From an uncultured Lachnospiraceae bacterium (lineage in GTDB: Bacteria > Bacillota > Clostridia > Lachnospirales > Lachnospiraceae), in contig CAKRES010000015.1 in NCBI GenBank assembly GCA_934317845.1, positions 1 through 64,000 of the forward strand: a stretch of DNA of 64,000 nucleotides. Reading direction: 5' to 3'. The translations under genes were made by a program, and so were the position numbers. The notes under the pieces are model-generated. The model was not told where the DNA came from. It was given only the letters and a program-made list of their open reading frames with translations, and did no database searches. This document shows, one piece after another, positions 33,408 to 42,126 of the stretch. Numbering within the stretch: position 1 is the stretch's first letter; the number at the start of each line of letters is the position of its first letter.

Positions 33408-35459
33408 ATGAATTGGGAAACAGGAAAAGAAAAAATAAAGATGGGACTTCGTCTTCTGATGAAGCAAGGAGCAGTGCGTCTGTTTTTGTGGTGTGCGGTA
33501 CTGGTCTATATTATTGAATCACTGGGGAGACATTCTGTTTTGGGGGGACTTGCCTTTTTTATTGATAGTCCTTTTCGCTATATCATGAATGTGGCATTGG
33601 TCATGACACCGTTTACGGTCTTTTTTATGATCCGCAAGCGTTCCATCGGTATAGTGCTGGTGAGCTTTGCATGGCTGGCCATTGGTATTACCAATGGTTT
33701 AGTGCTTGCCTTTCGTGTTACACCGTTTTCTACGATCGACTTCCGTTTGGTTGATGCAGCCCTCGGTGTTATCGGCAATTACATGGAAGTCTGGCAGATG
33801 ATCCTGCTTGGCATCTGCATTGTACTTGCGCTGGTTGCTATGGTGTTTCTGATGATCAAGATCAAAAAATATACCGGAAAGATGCACTATATCAGAAATG
33901 CAGTGCTGATCGCCGGCTACTGGCTTACCATGTATTTTGGTTTCAAGGCACTCGTACATGCGGGAGTATTTGCAACAGTGCTTCCAAACCTTGCGTATGC
34001 GTATCATGATTACGGAGTAAGCTACTGTTTTGTTGTGACAGGAATGCGAAACGGAATCCGTCAGCCAATTGATTATTCCGAAGTAAAGGTGGAGCAGATC
34101 AAAGAGGGAATTGACAAGAAATTTAAGAGTGAGAAGAAAAAGAGTGAGGTGAAAAAGCCAAACATCATTTTCTTACAGTTAGAGTCCTTCTTTGATATTA
34201 CGAAAGTAAAAAATTACTATTTTGAACAGGATCCAATCCCGTATTTCTCCTATTTGAAAGAGAATTATTCGTCGGGGTATCTGACAGTTCCGGCATTTGG
34301 TGCAGGTACCGCCAATACCGAGTTTGAGTCAATGACCGGAATGAAGCTGAGCTTCTTTTCACCGGGAGAGTATCCGTATAAAACGATCCTAAAGAAGCAT
34401 ACGTGTGAGAGTGTGCCTTATGATCTGAAAAAAATAGGATATGGTACGCATGTTGTGCACAATAACACGGCTTCTTTCTATGGAAGAAATAAAGTATTTA
34501 CGAATCTTGGATATGATTCCTTCTCCACGATCGAAACGATGGATTCAAGAAATACGACTGCCATTGGTTGGGCGAAGGATTACATTTTAACGGATCAGAT
34601 CATGGATGTGTTACAGTCTACAACCGGACCGGATTATGTTTATACGATCTCTGTGCAGGGACATGGAGATTATTACAAAGAAAATGCACAGGCGGATGAT
34701 CCGGAGATCATGGTTAGCAATGTTTCGGAGAAAAAGCAGCAGGATGCCGTCAACTATTATGTGGAACAGATTGGTGAGATGGATGCGTTTTTAAAACAGC
34801 TATGTGAAAAGTTGAGCCAGTATGATGAGGATACTATTCTGGTAATGTATGGCGATCATCTTCCGGGACTTGGATTTAGTGATGACGATCTGATCAACGG
34901 TGATGTTTTCCAGACTGAGTATGTGATCTGGAGTAATTTTGGATTAAAGAAGAAGGATAAGGATTTAAGTGCTTACCAGCTTGCTGCAGAGGTGTTAAAC
35001 CGTGTAAATATCCATGAGGGTAATATCATCCGGTATCATCAGAGATATAAAGGAAAAAAGGGTTATCTTAGTAATTTAAGACAGCTCCAGTATGATATGT
35101 TATATGGAAATCAGTATATCTATGACCAGAACAATCCATTTTTGCAGACAGATCTGATCTTTGGTGTACACAATGTCATGATCAATTCCATTCTGCCGTC
35201 AGAGGACAGCACGATGCTTTACGGCTCTTCCTTCACTCAGTTCTCTCATGCATTTGTCAATGGAGAAGAGGTTGACGTAGAATTTGTGGACAGCAGTGCC
35301 CTTCGTCTGCTCACTCCGGTAAAAGAGGGAGACAGTGTGATGGTCGAGATTCAAAACAGCAAGGGTAAGGTGCTGCAGCGCAGCAACGAGCTGGTTTATC
35401 CAAATAGCTATAAACCGGCTGGAGATGCTACGACAGTGCCGGCACGTTATGTACGATAG
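33408..35459 (+). CDS. LTA-synthase-like sulfatase-fold membrane enzyme with C-terminal Ig-like domain
   Basis: 683 aa. Five membrane helices occupy residues 1 to about 215, followed by an outside alkaline-phosphatase/sulfatase domain. Catalytic residues match LtaS: E259 (QLESFF), the nucleophile T301 (GAGTANTEF) and D483-H484 (YGDHLPG). Enzymes of this family transfer glycerol-phosphate from phosphatidylglycerol to a glycolipid or other surface polymer. The last 110 residues (about 570-680) look like an IPT/TIG-type beta domain with an FVNGEEVDVEFVDSS pattern, an addition not found in LtaS. AAAGGA precedes ATG 33408. Confidence 0.88.
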   Translation: MNWETGKEKIKMGLRLLMKQGAVRLFLWCAVLVYIIESLGRHSVLGGLAFFIDSPFRYIMNVALVMTPFTVFFMIRKRSIGIVLVSFAWLAIGITNGLVLAFRVTPFSTIDFRLVDAALGVIGNYMEVWQMILLGICIVLALVAMVFLMIKIKKYTGKMHYIRNAVLIAGYWLTMYFGFKALVHAGVFATVLPNLAYAYHDYGVSYCFVVTGMRNGIRQPIDYSEVKVEQIKEGIDKKFKSEKKKSEVKKPNIIFLQLESFFDITKVKNYYFEQDPIPYFSYLKENYSSGYLTVPAFGAGTANTEFESMTGMKLSFFSPGEYPYKTILKKHTCESVPYDLKKIGYGTHVVHNNTASFYGRNKVFTNLGYDSFSTIETMDSRNTTAIGWAKDYILTDQIMDVLQSTTGPDYVYTISVQGHGDYYKENAQADDPEIMVSNVSEKKQQDAVNYYVEQIGEMDAFLKQLCEKLSQYDEDTILVMYGDHLPGLGFSDDDLINGDVFQTEYVIWSNFGLKKKDKDLSAYQLAAEVLNRVNIHEGNIIRYHQRYKGKKGYLSNLRQLQYDMLYGNQYIYDQNNPFLQTDLIFGVHNVMINSILPSEDSTMLYGSSFTQFSHAFVNGEEVDVEFVDSSALRLLTPVKEGDSVMVEIQNSKGKVLQRSNELVYPNSYKPAGDATTVPARYVR

Positions 35460-35469
35460 GAAGTTAAAA

Positions 35470-36048
35470 ATGAGTGAAAAAAAACAATACTGGAAGGGCG
35501 GAAATATGCTATATCCCCTTCCGGCCGTTATGGTGAGCTGCCAAAGACCGGGAGAGCGTGCCAATATCATTACGGTGGCGTGGACGGGAACTGTTTGTAC
35601 GAATCCTCCCATGGTATATATATCGGTACGTCCCAACCGCTATTCGTATGATATTATCAGGGAAACCAAAGAGTTTGTGATCAATCTGACCAATGAGAAA
35701 TTGGTGAAAGCCGTAGATTACTGTGGTGTCGTTTCCGGACGGGATGTAGATAAGTTTGAACGGATGCATCTGACGCAGGAAAGATCACTGGAGGTAAGTG
35801 CCCCGTCTATTTTAGAATCACCGGTAAATATAGAATGCCAGGTCACAGAGGTGAAGGAGCTTGGCTCCCATCACATGTTCCTGGCAAATGTGGTAAAAGT
35901 ACATGTAAAAGAGGATCTGCTGGATGAAAAGGGGCGGTTTATGCTAGAACGTGCCGGATTGATCCATTATTCGCATGGTTCCTATTTTTCACAGGGGCAG
36001 GAACTGGGTTCCTTTGGCTATTCTGTGCGAAAAAATAAAAAGAAGTAG
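35470..36048 (+). CDS. Flavin-reductase-like flavoprotein
   Basis: 192 aa, FMN-binding split-barrel fold of the flavin reductase / FlaRed group: YPLPAVMVSC near the start, ANIITVAWTGTVCTNPP, ISVRPNRYSY and EFVINLT. Start ATG 35470 has AGGAAG upstream, placing it 10 bases after the previous stop. Electron donor and acceptor unknown. It converges on asnB with a single base between the two stop codons and no terminator. Confidence 0.87.
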   Translation: MSEKKQYWKGGNMLYPLPAVMVSCQRPGERANIITVAWTGTVCTNPPMVYISVRPNRYSYDIIRETKEFVINLTNEKLVKAVDYCGVVSGRDVDKFERMHLTQERSLEVSAPSILESPVNIECQVTEVKELGSHHMFLANVVKVHVKEDLLDEKGRFMLERAGLIHYSHGSYFSQGQELGSFGYSVRKNKKK

Positions 36049-36049
36049 A

Positions 36050-37906
36050 TCAGATATCAAGTGCAATATCGTATTTTTGCAGCCAGTAGTTGATCTCGAT
36101 CAGATAGGCAAATAGTTGTGGTTGTGCCATAAGCTGGCCAAACCACGGTTTTCCGTAGTCGGATGGAGTAGAAAGCACCTGATTGACATAGGAGTCCTGC
36201 ACAAGCTGATGAAGCGGCTGCGACGTATCCTGCATAATAGAAGACAGTTTTTTTCGAAGTAAGTGTTCGTATTCCGGATGATAGGTTTTCGGATACGGAC
36301 ATTTTTTTCGATCGATCACAGAGGCTGGAAGGATCGATCTGGCAGCATCTTTTAACAGACCCTTTACAATTCCGTTTGGACATTTTAAATCCCCGGGTAC
36401 ATTGTAAATGTATTCGACTACATGATGATCTGCAAATGGAACACGTACCTCTAGTCCGTTTGCCATTGTCATACGGTCCTTCCGTTCTAAGAGTGTCTGC
36501 ATAAACCACATGATGTTCAAGTAGCCAAGCTCGCGCTGACGTTTCTTTCGTCCGGTTTCTCCCGGAAGAGATGGAACATCGGCGATCGTTTTTTCATACT
36601 GACATGCCACATAATCCCGGAGCATGGTTTCAGAACTTAAAAGCTTCGGATTGATGAGCTGCTCCCGGATCTCAAAATTTCTTGACCAAGGAAATTCGTC
36701 TTTGATGAAGCTGTCTTCTGCATGGAACCAAGGATAGCCAAAGAACAGTTCGTCGGCACATTCTCCACTCAAGCATACCGTGTGCTGCGGTTTGATCAGA
36801 CTGGTAAAATAAAGCATGGAGGAATCGACATCCGCCATTCCGGGATAATCTTTGGCATCTACCGCATCATACAGACACTGATAGAGAGCTTCATTGTCAC
36901 ATTCTAAAAAGGTATGATGGCATCCTAAATAAGACACCATTTCCTCAACAAAAGGCCGATCCATATCCGGCTGAAAGCTGGAGGAACGGAAATATTTCTG
37001 GTTTCCGGTAAAATCAAAGGAATAGGTGCAAAGTGTACGGTCATGTGCTTTCATATAGCGGGAGGCGACACTGGAAACAATGGAGGAATCCAGGCCTCCC
37101 GACAACAAAGTACAGATGGGAACATCCGAAACAAGCTGTCTTTCAATGGCAGAAAAAAGACGGCTGCGGATCTCCTCTACGGTTTTTTCATAGGAATCGG
37201 TGTGTTCGTAAACCGGAAGCTTCCAGTATGGATAACACCGCATACCGCAGTCATCAATGATGGCGGCATGACCTGGCAGTAATTCTTTCACTCCCTCAAA
37301 TACGGTGACACCGGGGGTTCTTGCCGGCCCTAATCCAAACAATTCGCAAAGTCCGTACCTGCCAACTGCCGGACGGTTTTTCGGGTAGGCAAAGAGTGCT
37401 TTCGGTTCGGAACCAAACAAAATTTTCTGATCAAAATACATATAAAAAAGAGGTTTTACTCCCATGCGGTCACGGCACAGCAGTACTCTTCTGTATTTTC
37501 CATCCCAGATTGCAAAACTATAAATGCCCTCTAACATGGTTAAAATATCATTGCCGTACGCAATGTAGCCCATAAGGACGGCTTCCGTATCAGATTTCGT
37601 ATGAAGGGAAAAGCCTTTTTTTCGGATGGCATCCTGAATTTCTCTCGTATTATAAAGTTCTCCGTTGTAAACAATATGATAGCGGTGGGAACCGATCGTT
37701 GCTGACATCGGCTGTTTTCCGTGTACCAGATCGACAACGGAAAGTCTGCGATGCGCGAATGCGATATGTTCATCCACAACCGCTCCCTCTTCATCCGGAC
37801 CACGATGCTTTAACGTATTGCGCATGTTCAAAAGAATTGCTTCATGAGGAGCGGTATCCAGAGTCAGATTATGACAAAAATCAATATATCCACAAATTCC
37901 ACACAT
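36050..37906 (-). CDS. asnB: Asparagine synthase (glutamine-hydrolysing)
   Basis: 618 aa. N-terminal class II glutaminase with the catalytic Cys2 (MCGICGY), then the synthase domain with the PP-loop LSGGLDSS and later SGECADELFFGYPWF. It forms Asn from Asp, Gln and ATP. AGGAAG lies eight bases before ATG 37906. It is downstream of dpaAB in the same direction, 78 bases away, so it could be co-expressed in the mother cell; Bacillus subtilis has a sporulation-specific asparagine synthetase, AsnO, of similar length. Whether this one is vegetative or sporulation-specific is open. Confidence 0.94.
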   Translation of the reverse strand: MCGICGYIDFCHNLTLDTAPHEAILLNMRNTLKHRGPDEEGAVVDEHIAFAHRRLSVVDLVHGKQPMSATIGSHRYHIVYNGELYNTREIQDAIRKKGFSLHTKSDTEAVLMGYIAYGNDILTMLEGIYSFAIWDGKYRRVLLCRDRMGVKPLFYMYFDQKILFGSEPKALFAYPKNRPAVGRYGLCELFGLGPARTPGVTVFEGVKELLPGHAAIIDDCGMRCYPYWKLPVYEHTDSYEKTVEEIRSRLFSAIERQLVSDVPICTLLSGGLDSSIVSSVASRYMKAHDRTLCTYSFDFTGNQKYFRSSSFQPDMDRPFVEEMVSYLGCHHTFLECDNEALYQCLYDAVDAKDYPGMADVDSSMLYFTSLIKPQHTVCLSGECADELFFGYPWFHAEDSFIKDEFPWSRNFEIREQLINPKLLSSETMLRDYVACQYEKTIADVPSLPGETGRKKRQRELGYLNIMWFMQTLLERKDRMTMANGLEVRVPFADHHVVEYIYNVPGDLKCPNGIVKGLLKDAARSILPASVIDRKKCPYPKTYHPEYEHLLRKKLSSIMQDTSQPLHQLVQDSYVNQVLSTPSDYGKPWFGQLMAQPQLFAYLIEINYWLQKYDIALDI

Positions 37907-37924
37907 AAATTGAACTTCCTTTCC

Positions 37925-37937
37925 ACCACAATGTGGT
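37925..37937. repeat. Short palindrome ACCACAATGTGGT between dpaB and asnB
   Basis: Two perfect 6-base arms around one base. No T-run follows on the minus strand, so it does not look like a terminator. Possible operator for asnB or chance. Confidence 0.4.
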
Positions 37938-37984
37938 TTTGGTTCATTTTTATGCGGCAGAGAGAAAAATATGCAAAAAGAGCA

Positions 37985-38596
37985 TTATTTTTTAAACGGG
38001 CTTTGGATCACCGGCTGTAACTGCTGATCGTGAAGTGCTGCAACGATCGTATCCTGAAGCTGTTCGACATGTGCGGTCATGGAATTTGGTTTTTTCACAT
38101 AGTCATCCTGACCATAAGGAACAAAATAAATATGCTTGGCATTCATTAAAAGGCCGAGCTGCTTCATGCAAAGTCCCAGTGCATCATTGGTGGAAAGAGA
38201 CAGGATCAGAGGGCGGTTGTTGCGCAAATGTGCCTTTGCAGCCATCAGTACCGGAGTATCGGTGATCGAATTTGCCAGCTTACTCAACGTATTGCCCGTG
38301 CAGGGAAAAATGACCATGGCATCCATATGATATTTGGGACCAAATGGTTCGGCCTCCGGAATGGTGGTGATGACCGGTCTTTCACAGATCTCCTCCAGAC
38401 GTTTGAGGTGTTCTTTGCTGGTGCCAAAGCGGGAATCCAATGTTGCAGCATGATAGGAAAGAATGGGATAAAGTTCTGCCTTTGCTTCCTTTAATTTTTC
38501 CAATTCCGTAAAAAGTTTGGAGAAAGTGCAGAAGGAACCGGTAATGGCGATTCCAATCTTTTTTCCTTCTAAGGATGATTCAGGATTGTGAGACAT
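37985..38596 (-). CDS. dpaB: Dipicolinate synthase subunit B
   Basis: 203 aa SpoVFB flavoprotein of the UbiX-like fold: GIAITGSFCTF near the start and PCTGNTLSKLANSITDTPVLMAAKAH. Together with DpaA it converts a dihydrodipicolinate precursor to dipicolinic acid, made in the mother cell and packed into the spore core as the calcium chelate. ATG 38596 with AAAGGAG; overlaps dpaA by 17 bases. Confidence 0.96.
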   Translation of the reverse strand: MSHNPESSLEGKKIGIAITGSFCTFSKLFTELEKLKEAKAELYPILSYHAATLDSRFGTSKEHLKRLEEICERPVITTIPEAEPFGPKYHMDAMVIFPCTGNTLSKLANSITDTPVLMAAKAHLRNNRPLILSLSTNDALGLCMKQLGLLMNAKHIYFVPYGQDDYVKKPNSMTAHVEQLQDTIVAALHDQQLQPVIQSPFKK

Positions 38597-39509
38597 AAAG
38601 GGAACTCCTTTCTTTGATCTGATTTACGATAATGTCATATAAAATCTGTGCAGAGGCCTCGGGGGCGATCTTTCCCGGAATGCCTAAATAAAGTGTTGCA
38701 TTTAACTGGTGCTTTTTTGCATAATCGTAATCTAAGCCTCCCGGTGCAGAAGCAATGTCCACGATCGTGCAGTGAAAGGAGAGCTTTTCAAGAATCTCTT
38801 TGGTTAAAACACGATCCGGAATTGTGTTGAAAATGTAGGAGTAGGAGGAGAGGTCGTCAGCAGTGGCAAGCGCATTTACCGGAAGATAATGCATGCCATT
38901 TCGGATGGCCAGGGTTCTTGTTTCTTCCCGGCGCCCGGTGACAGTTACATCTGCCATCAATGCTCTGCATTTTTCTGCCAGGCAGGTGCCGCAAAGTCCA
39001 TATCCTAAAACTAAAACCTTGCTCTGATGCAGATTGCCGCTGCTGTGGTTGATCGCATAGCTGATCGCTCCCTCTGCAGTGGCGATCGCATTCAGACGGG
39101 AAAAGGAAGTATTTTTGATATAGTCGTAATATTGAATTCCGCGATCATGCATGGCGGATTTCAGGTTGTCAGGGATCATTCCGGCAATCACATAATTTTT
39201 TCGAGACAGATTTTGAAAAAGACGGTTGATCGGTATCTGCTTGTTTGCAAATGTCTGCTGTAAGTAGATCTGGTCTTTTGTGCAGGGGATCGGACCTAAA
39301 ACCAGATCGCAGGAGGACAATAAACCGTATTCCTCTTCCTCGTGAAAGAACATTTGCTTTTTATATTTTTTTACGATCGATTTTCCCAGCAATGCTTCCA
39401 CACGGTCTTTGGGAATGGCAAAAAAATGAACGGTATGACCTGCATCCATCAGGATCTGACCCAAATAGATCTGCCGTTCATCTCCACCAAGTAGTGCAAT
39501 ACAAAACAT
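38580..39509 (-). CDS. dpaA: Dipicolinate synthase subunit A
   Basis: 309 aa SpoVFA. Rossmann NAD(P)-binding fold with VLGYGLCGTCLAEKC and the LNAIATAEGAISYAI motif. First gene of the dpaAB operon, with AAAGG at seven bases from the ATG. A site AC-N16-CATATAGTA on the minus strand (39544-39570) matches the sigma-K promoter consensus and lies 35 bases upstream, which fits known mother-cell control of spoVF in Bacillus. The presence of dpaAB is the best evidence in the window that the organism sporulates. Confidence 0.96.
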   Translation of the reverse strand: MFCIALLGGDERQIYLGQILMDAGHTVHFFAIPKDRVEALLGKSIVKKYKKQMFFHEEEEYGLLSSCDLVLGPIPCTKDQIYLQQTFANKQIPINRLFQNLSRKNYVIAGMIPDNLKSAMHDRGIQYYDYIKNTSFSRLNAIATAEGAISYAINHSSGNLHQSKVLVLGYGLCGTCLAEKCRALMADVTVTGRREETRTLAIRNGMHYLPVNALATADDLSSYSYIFNTIPDRVLTKEILEKLSFHCTIVDIASAPGGLDYDYAKKHQLNATLYLGIPGKIAPEASAQILYDIIVNQIKERSSLYVSQS

Positions 39510-39543
39510 ATAAAAGCCTTTCTGTGGGGGAGTTCTTTATTGA

Positions 39544-39570
39544 TACTATATGAAAGGAAAGACAGGATGT
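39544..39570 (-). promoter_or_regulatory. Sigma-K type promoter of dpaAB
   Basis: Read on the minus strand: AC (39570-39569), 16 bases, CATATAGTA (39552-39544). This matches AC-N16/17-CATANNNTA at every specified base. Sigma-E would need ATA-type -35 bases, which are lacking. Confidence 0.72.
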
Positions 39571-39607
39571 GCAAAAAAACGTCTTTTAAGGAAAGAAACA
39601 AAAAACG

Positions 39608-39638
39608 GAATAGTAAAAAATGAATAATTTACATACTT
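39608..39638 (+). promoter_or_regulatory. Possible sigma-G promoter of the SASP gene
   Basis: GAATA (39608-39612), 19 bases, CATACTT (39632-39638), one base off the -10 consensus CATNNTA and one base long in spacing. It would give a long leader of about 110 bases. A second, weaker candidate is TCATA (39676-39680) with CAATAGT (39700-39706). Confidence 0.35.
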
Positions 39639-39710
39639 GTATTTCAAAGGGCAACTGAATTACAAAAGTTACCAATCATAGAAAACAGGGTGCAGGGTAC
39701 AATAGTAATA

Positions 39711-39726
39711 AGACAAGCAATTGTCT
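39711..39726 (+). other. GCAA-tetraloop hairpin in the SASP leader
   Basis: AGACAA-GCAA-TTGTCT, a six-base stem with a stable GNRA tetraloop, 28 bases before the SASP start codon. Confidence 0.45.
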
Positions 39727-39754
39727 ATAAAAAAATTTTGGGAGGTAGATGATT

Positions 39755-39958
39755 ATGTCTAAATCAAACGAAGTACCACAGGCAAGAGAGGCTCTGGATC
39801 GTTTCAAGATGGAGGTAGCCAGCGAGATCGGTGTACCTTTAAAGCAGGGTTATAACGGAGATTTAACCAGCGCACAGAATGGTTCTGTTGGTGGTGAAAT
39901 GGTTCGTAAAATGATTAAGAGACAGGAAGAGGCTATGTCCGGTTCCGGTAAATACTAA
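39755..39958 (+). CDS. Alpha/beta-type small acid-soluble spore protein
   Basis: 67 aa. Contains the two family signatures, KMEVASEIGVPL and, near the end, GSVGGEMVRKMI. SASPs coat spore DNA and protect it from UV and heat, and are degraded at germination by GPR at the E-I/V-G bond in the first motif (here SEIGV). ATG 39755 lies nine bases after GGGAGG; ATG 39749 is too close to it. Expressed from the forespore in known cases; promoter candidates are listed separately. Single gene with its own terminator. Confidence 0.96.
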   Translation: MSKSNEVPQAREALDRFKMEVASEIGVPLKQGYNGDLTSAQNGSVGGEMVRKMIKRQEEAMSGSGKY

Positions 39959-39980
39959 TCAAAAAGCGAAAATCTTGAAA

Positions 39981-40016
39981 AAGGGAGGGTGCGAAAATAA
40001 CGCATCCTTTCTTTTT
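39981..40016 (+). terminator. Terminator of the SASP gene
   Basis: GGGTGCG (39987-39993), seven-base loop, CGCATCC (40001-40007), then TTTCTTTTT; outer A/G bases extend the stem. Confidence 0.85.
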
Positions 40017-40060
40017 GTCGTGTTTTGCGATATTTAACTTGTGAAAATTCTGAAAAAAGG

Positions 40061-40090
40061 TAGACAAGAAAAGCAAGAATATGCTAAAAT
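40061..40090 (+). promoter_or_regulatory. Sigma-A promoter of tig
   Basis: TAGACA (40061-40066), 18-base spacer and TAAAAT (40085-40090) preceded by TGC. The leader (about 73 bases) contains an 8-bp hairpin at 40106-40133 (GTGGATAA/TTATCCGC) ahead of AGGAGG. Confidence 0.65.
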
Positions 40091-40169
40091 ATCAAAATGT
40101 TTAGCGTGGATAATTGTGTGTTTTTTTATCCGCCAATATATAAGTTATAGTTTTAGGAGGAAACGCAAG

Positions 40170-41456
40170 ATGAGTTTAACGGTTGAGAATTTGGAAAAGA
40201 ATATGGCAAAACTTACGATTGAGGTGTCTGCCGATCAGTTACAGGATGCGATCAAGCAGGCTTACTTAAAGCAGAAAAAGAATATTAGTATTCCAGGTTT
40301 CCGTAAAGGAAAAGCTCCACAGGCATATTTAGAGAAGATGTATGGTGTCGATATTTTTTATCAGGATGCTGCGAATATTTTAATTCCGGATGCGTATGCT
40401 GACGAAGTAGAGGCAAGTGATTTAGAAATCGTTTCCCAGCCGGAGATCGATGTTGTACAGTTAGAGAAGGGAAAACCATTCATCTTTACTGCAACAGTAG
40501 CATTAAAACCGGAAGTTACTTTAGGTGAATACAAAGGTGTTACCGTTGATAAGATCGAAGTGGAAGTAACAGAGGAAGATATCGAAGCAGAGATCAAGAA
40601 GGATCAAGAGCAGAACGCAAGAACGATCACCGTAGAGGATCGCCCGGTTGCTATGGATGATCAGGTAACGATCGATTTTGATGGTTATGTAGATGGTGAG
40701 CAGTTTGAAGGTGGTTATGCAGAGGATTATCCACTGACGATCGGTTCTCATTCCTTTATTGATACGTTTGAAGATCAGTTAGTAGGAAAGAACATCGGTG
40801 AAGACGTAGAGGTTCAGGTTACTTTCCCAGAAGAGTACCATGAGAAATCTCTTGCCGGAAAACCAGCTATGTTCAAGGTAAAGATCAAAGAGATCAAGAA
40901 GAAAGAGTATCCGGAGCTTGATGATGAGTTCGTACAGGATGTATCAGAGTTTAAGACTGTAGATGAGTACAAGGAAGATGTAAAGGCTCGTTTGACTGCA
41001 AAGAAGGAATCTGAGGCAAAATCTAAGAAAGAGGACGCAGTTGTAGACAAAGTGATCGAGAATGCAACGATGGATATTCCAGAGGCAATGATCGAGCAGC
41101 AGCAGAATCAGATGCTTCAGGAGTACGCACAGCAGTTAAGCTATCAGGGATTATCATTAGAGCAGTATATGCAGTTTACCGGTATGACTCCGGATGTCAT
41201 GAAAGAGCAGATCAAACCACAGGCATTAAAGAGAATCCAGTCCCGTCTTGTATTAGAGGCTGTTGTAGCTGCCGAAGGAATTCAGGTATCTGATGAGGAA
41301 TTTGATGCAGAGATGAAGAAGATGGCGGAAGCTTATCAGATGGAAGAGGATAAACTCAAAGAGTTGATGGGTGACCGTGAGAAAGAGTCTATCACACTGG
41401 ATATTGCAGTACAGAAAGCGGTAGAGCTTATTGTAAATGAAGCAAAAGAAGCATAA
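40170..41456 (+). CDS. tig: Trigger factor
   Basis: 428 aa ribosome-associated chaperone and peptidyl-prolyl isomerase. N-terminal ribosome-binding domain with the signature GFRKGKAP (about residues 42-49), central FKBP-type PPIase domain (around DDQVTIDFDGYVDGEQFEGG) and a long helical C-terminal arm domain. ATG 40170 has AGGAGG nine bases upstream; frames opened further up have no homology. First gene of tig-clpP-clpX, the usual Firmicutes arrangement. Confidence 0.97.
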   Translation: MSLTVENLEKNMAKLTIEVSADQLQDAIKQAYLKQKKNISIPGFRKGKAPQAYLEKMYGVDIFYQDAANILIPDAYADEVEASDLEIVSQPEIDVVQLEKGKPFIFTATVALKPEVTLGEYKGVTVDKIEVEVTEEDIEAEIKKDQEQNARTITVEDRPVAMDDQVTIDFDGYVDGEQFEGGYAEDYPLTIGSHSFIDTFEDQLVGKNIGEDVEVQVTFPEEYHEKSLAGKPAMFKVKIKEIKKKEYPELDDEFVQDVSEFKTVDEYKEDVKARLTAKKESEAKSKKEDAVVDKVIENATMDIPEAMIEQQQNQMLQEYAQQLSYQGLSLEQYMQFTGMTPDVMKEQIKPQALKRIQSRLVLEAVVAAEGIQVSDEEFDAEMKKMAEAYQMEEDKLKELMGDREKESITLDIAVQKAVELIVNEAKEA

Positions 41457-41494
41457 AGAAAATAACCAGTAAGTGCGGTGAAGGAGGAGTCAGT

Positions 41495-42106
41495 ATGACC
41501 GATTTTATGAGAAATAGTTTAGTACCTACCGTTGTGGAGCAGTCCAGTCATGGAGAACGTGCGTATGACATCTACTCCCGCCTGTTAAAAGAGCGTATTG
41601 TATTTTTAGGAGAAGAAGTGGATCAGGTATCTGCAAATCTTGTGGTTGCACAGCTTCTGTTTTTAGAGTCAGAAGATCCTTCTAAGGATATTAATTTATA
41701 TATCAACAGTCCGGGTGGTTCCGTGACTGCCGGTATGGCAATTTATGATACGATGCAGTATATTAAATGTGATGTATCTACGATCTGTATGGGAATGGCA
41801 GCCAGCATGGGCGCATTTTTGCTTGCAGGTGGAACCAAAGGAAAACGTATGGCACTGCCAAATGCAGAGGTCATGATCCATCAGCCTTCCGGTGGAACAC
41901 AGGGACAGGCAACTGAGATTCAGATCGCAGCAGAACATATCCTGCATACCAAAAAGAGATTAAACAGTATTTTAGCAGCAAACACTGGAAAACCATATGA
42001 TGTGATTGCCGAGGATACAGAGCGCGATAACTGGATGACTGCAGAGCAGGCATTAGAATACGGATTGATTGACAGTATTGTAGAAAAACGTCCGGACAGC
42101 AAATAA
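41495..42106 (+). CDS. clpP: ATP-dependent Clp protease proteolytic subunit
   Basis: 203 aa serine peptidase that forms the double-heptamer chamber. Catalytic S104 (MGMAASMGAF) and H129 (MIHQPSGG) are visible and the Asp lies in the later EDTERDNWM region. AAGGAGGAG precedes ATG 41495. Its partner unfoldase clpX follows after 20 bases. Confidence 0.98.
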   Translation: MTDFMRNSLVPTVVEQSSHGERAYDIYSRLLKERIVFLGEEVDQVSANLVVAQLLFLESEDPSKDINLYINSPGGSVTAGMAIYDTMQYIKCDVSTICMGMAASMGAFLLAGGTKGKRMALPNAEVMIHQPSGGTQGQATEIQIAAEHILHTKKRLNSILAANTGKPYDVIAEDTERDNWMTAEQALEYGLIDSIVEKRPDSK

Positions 42107-42126
42107 GAGTAGTTAGAGGTGAAGGA

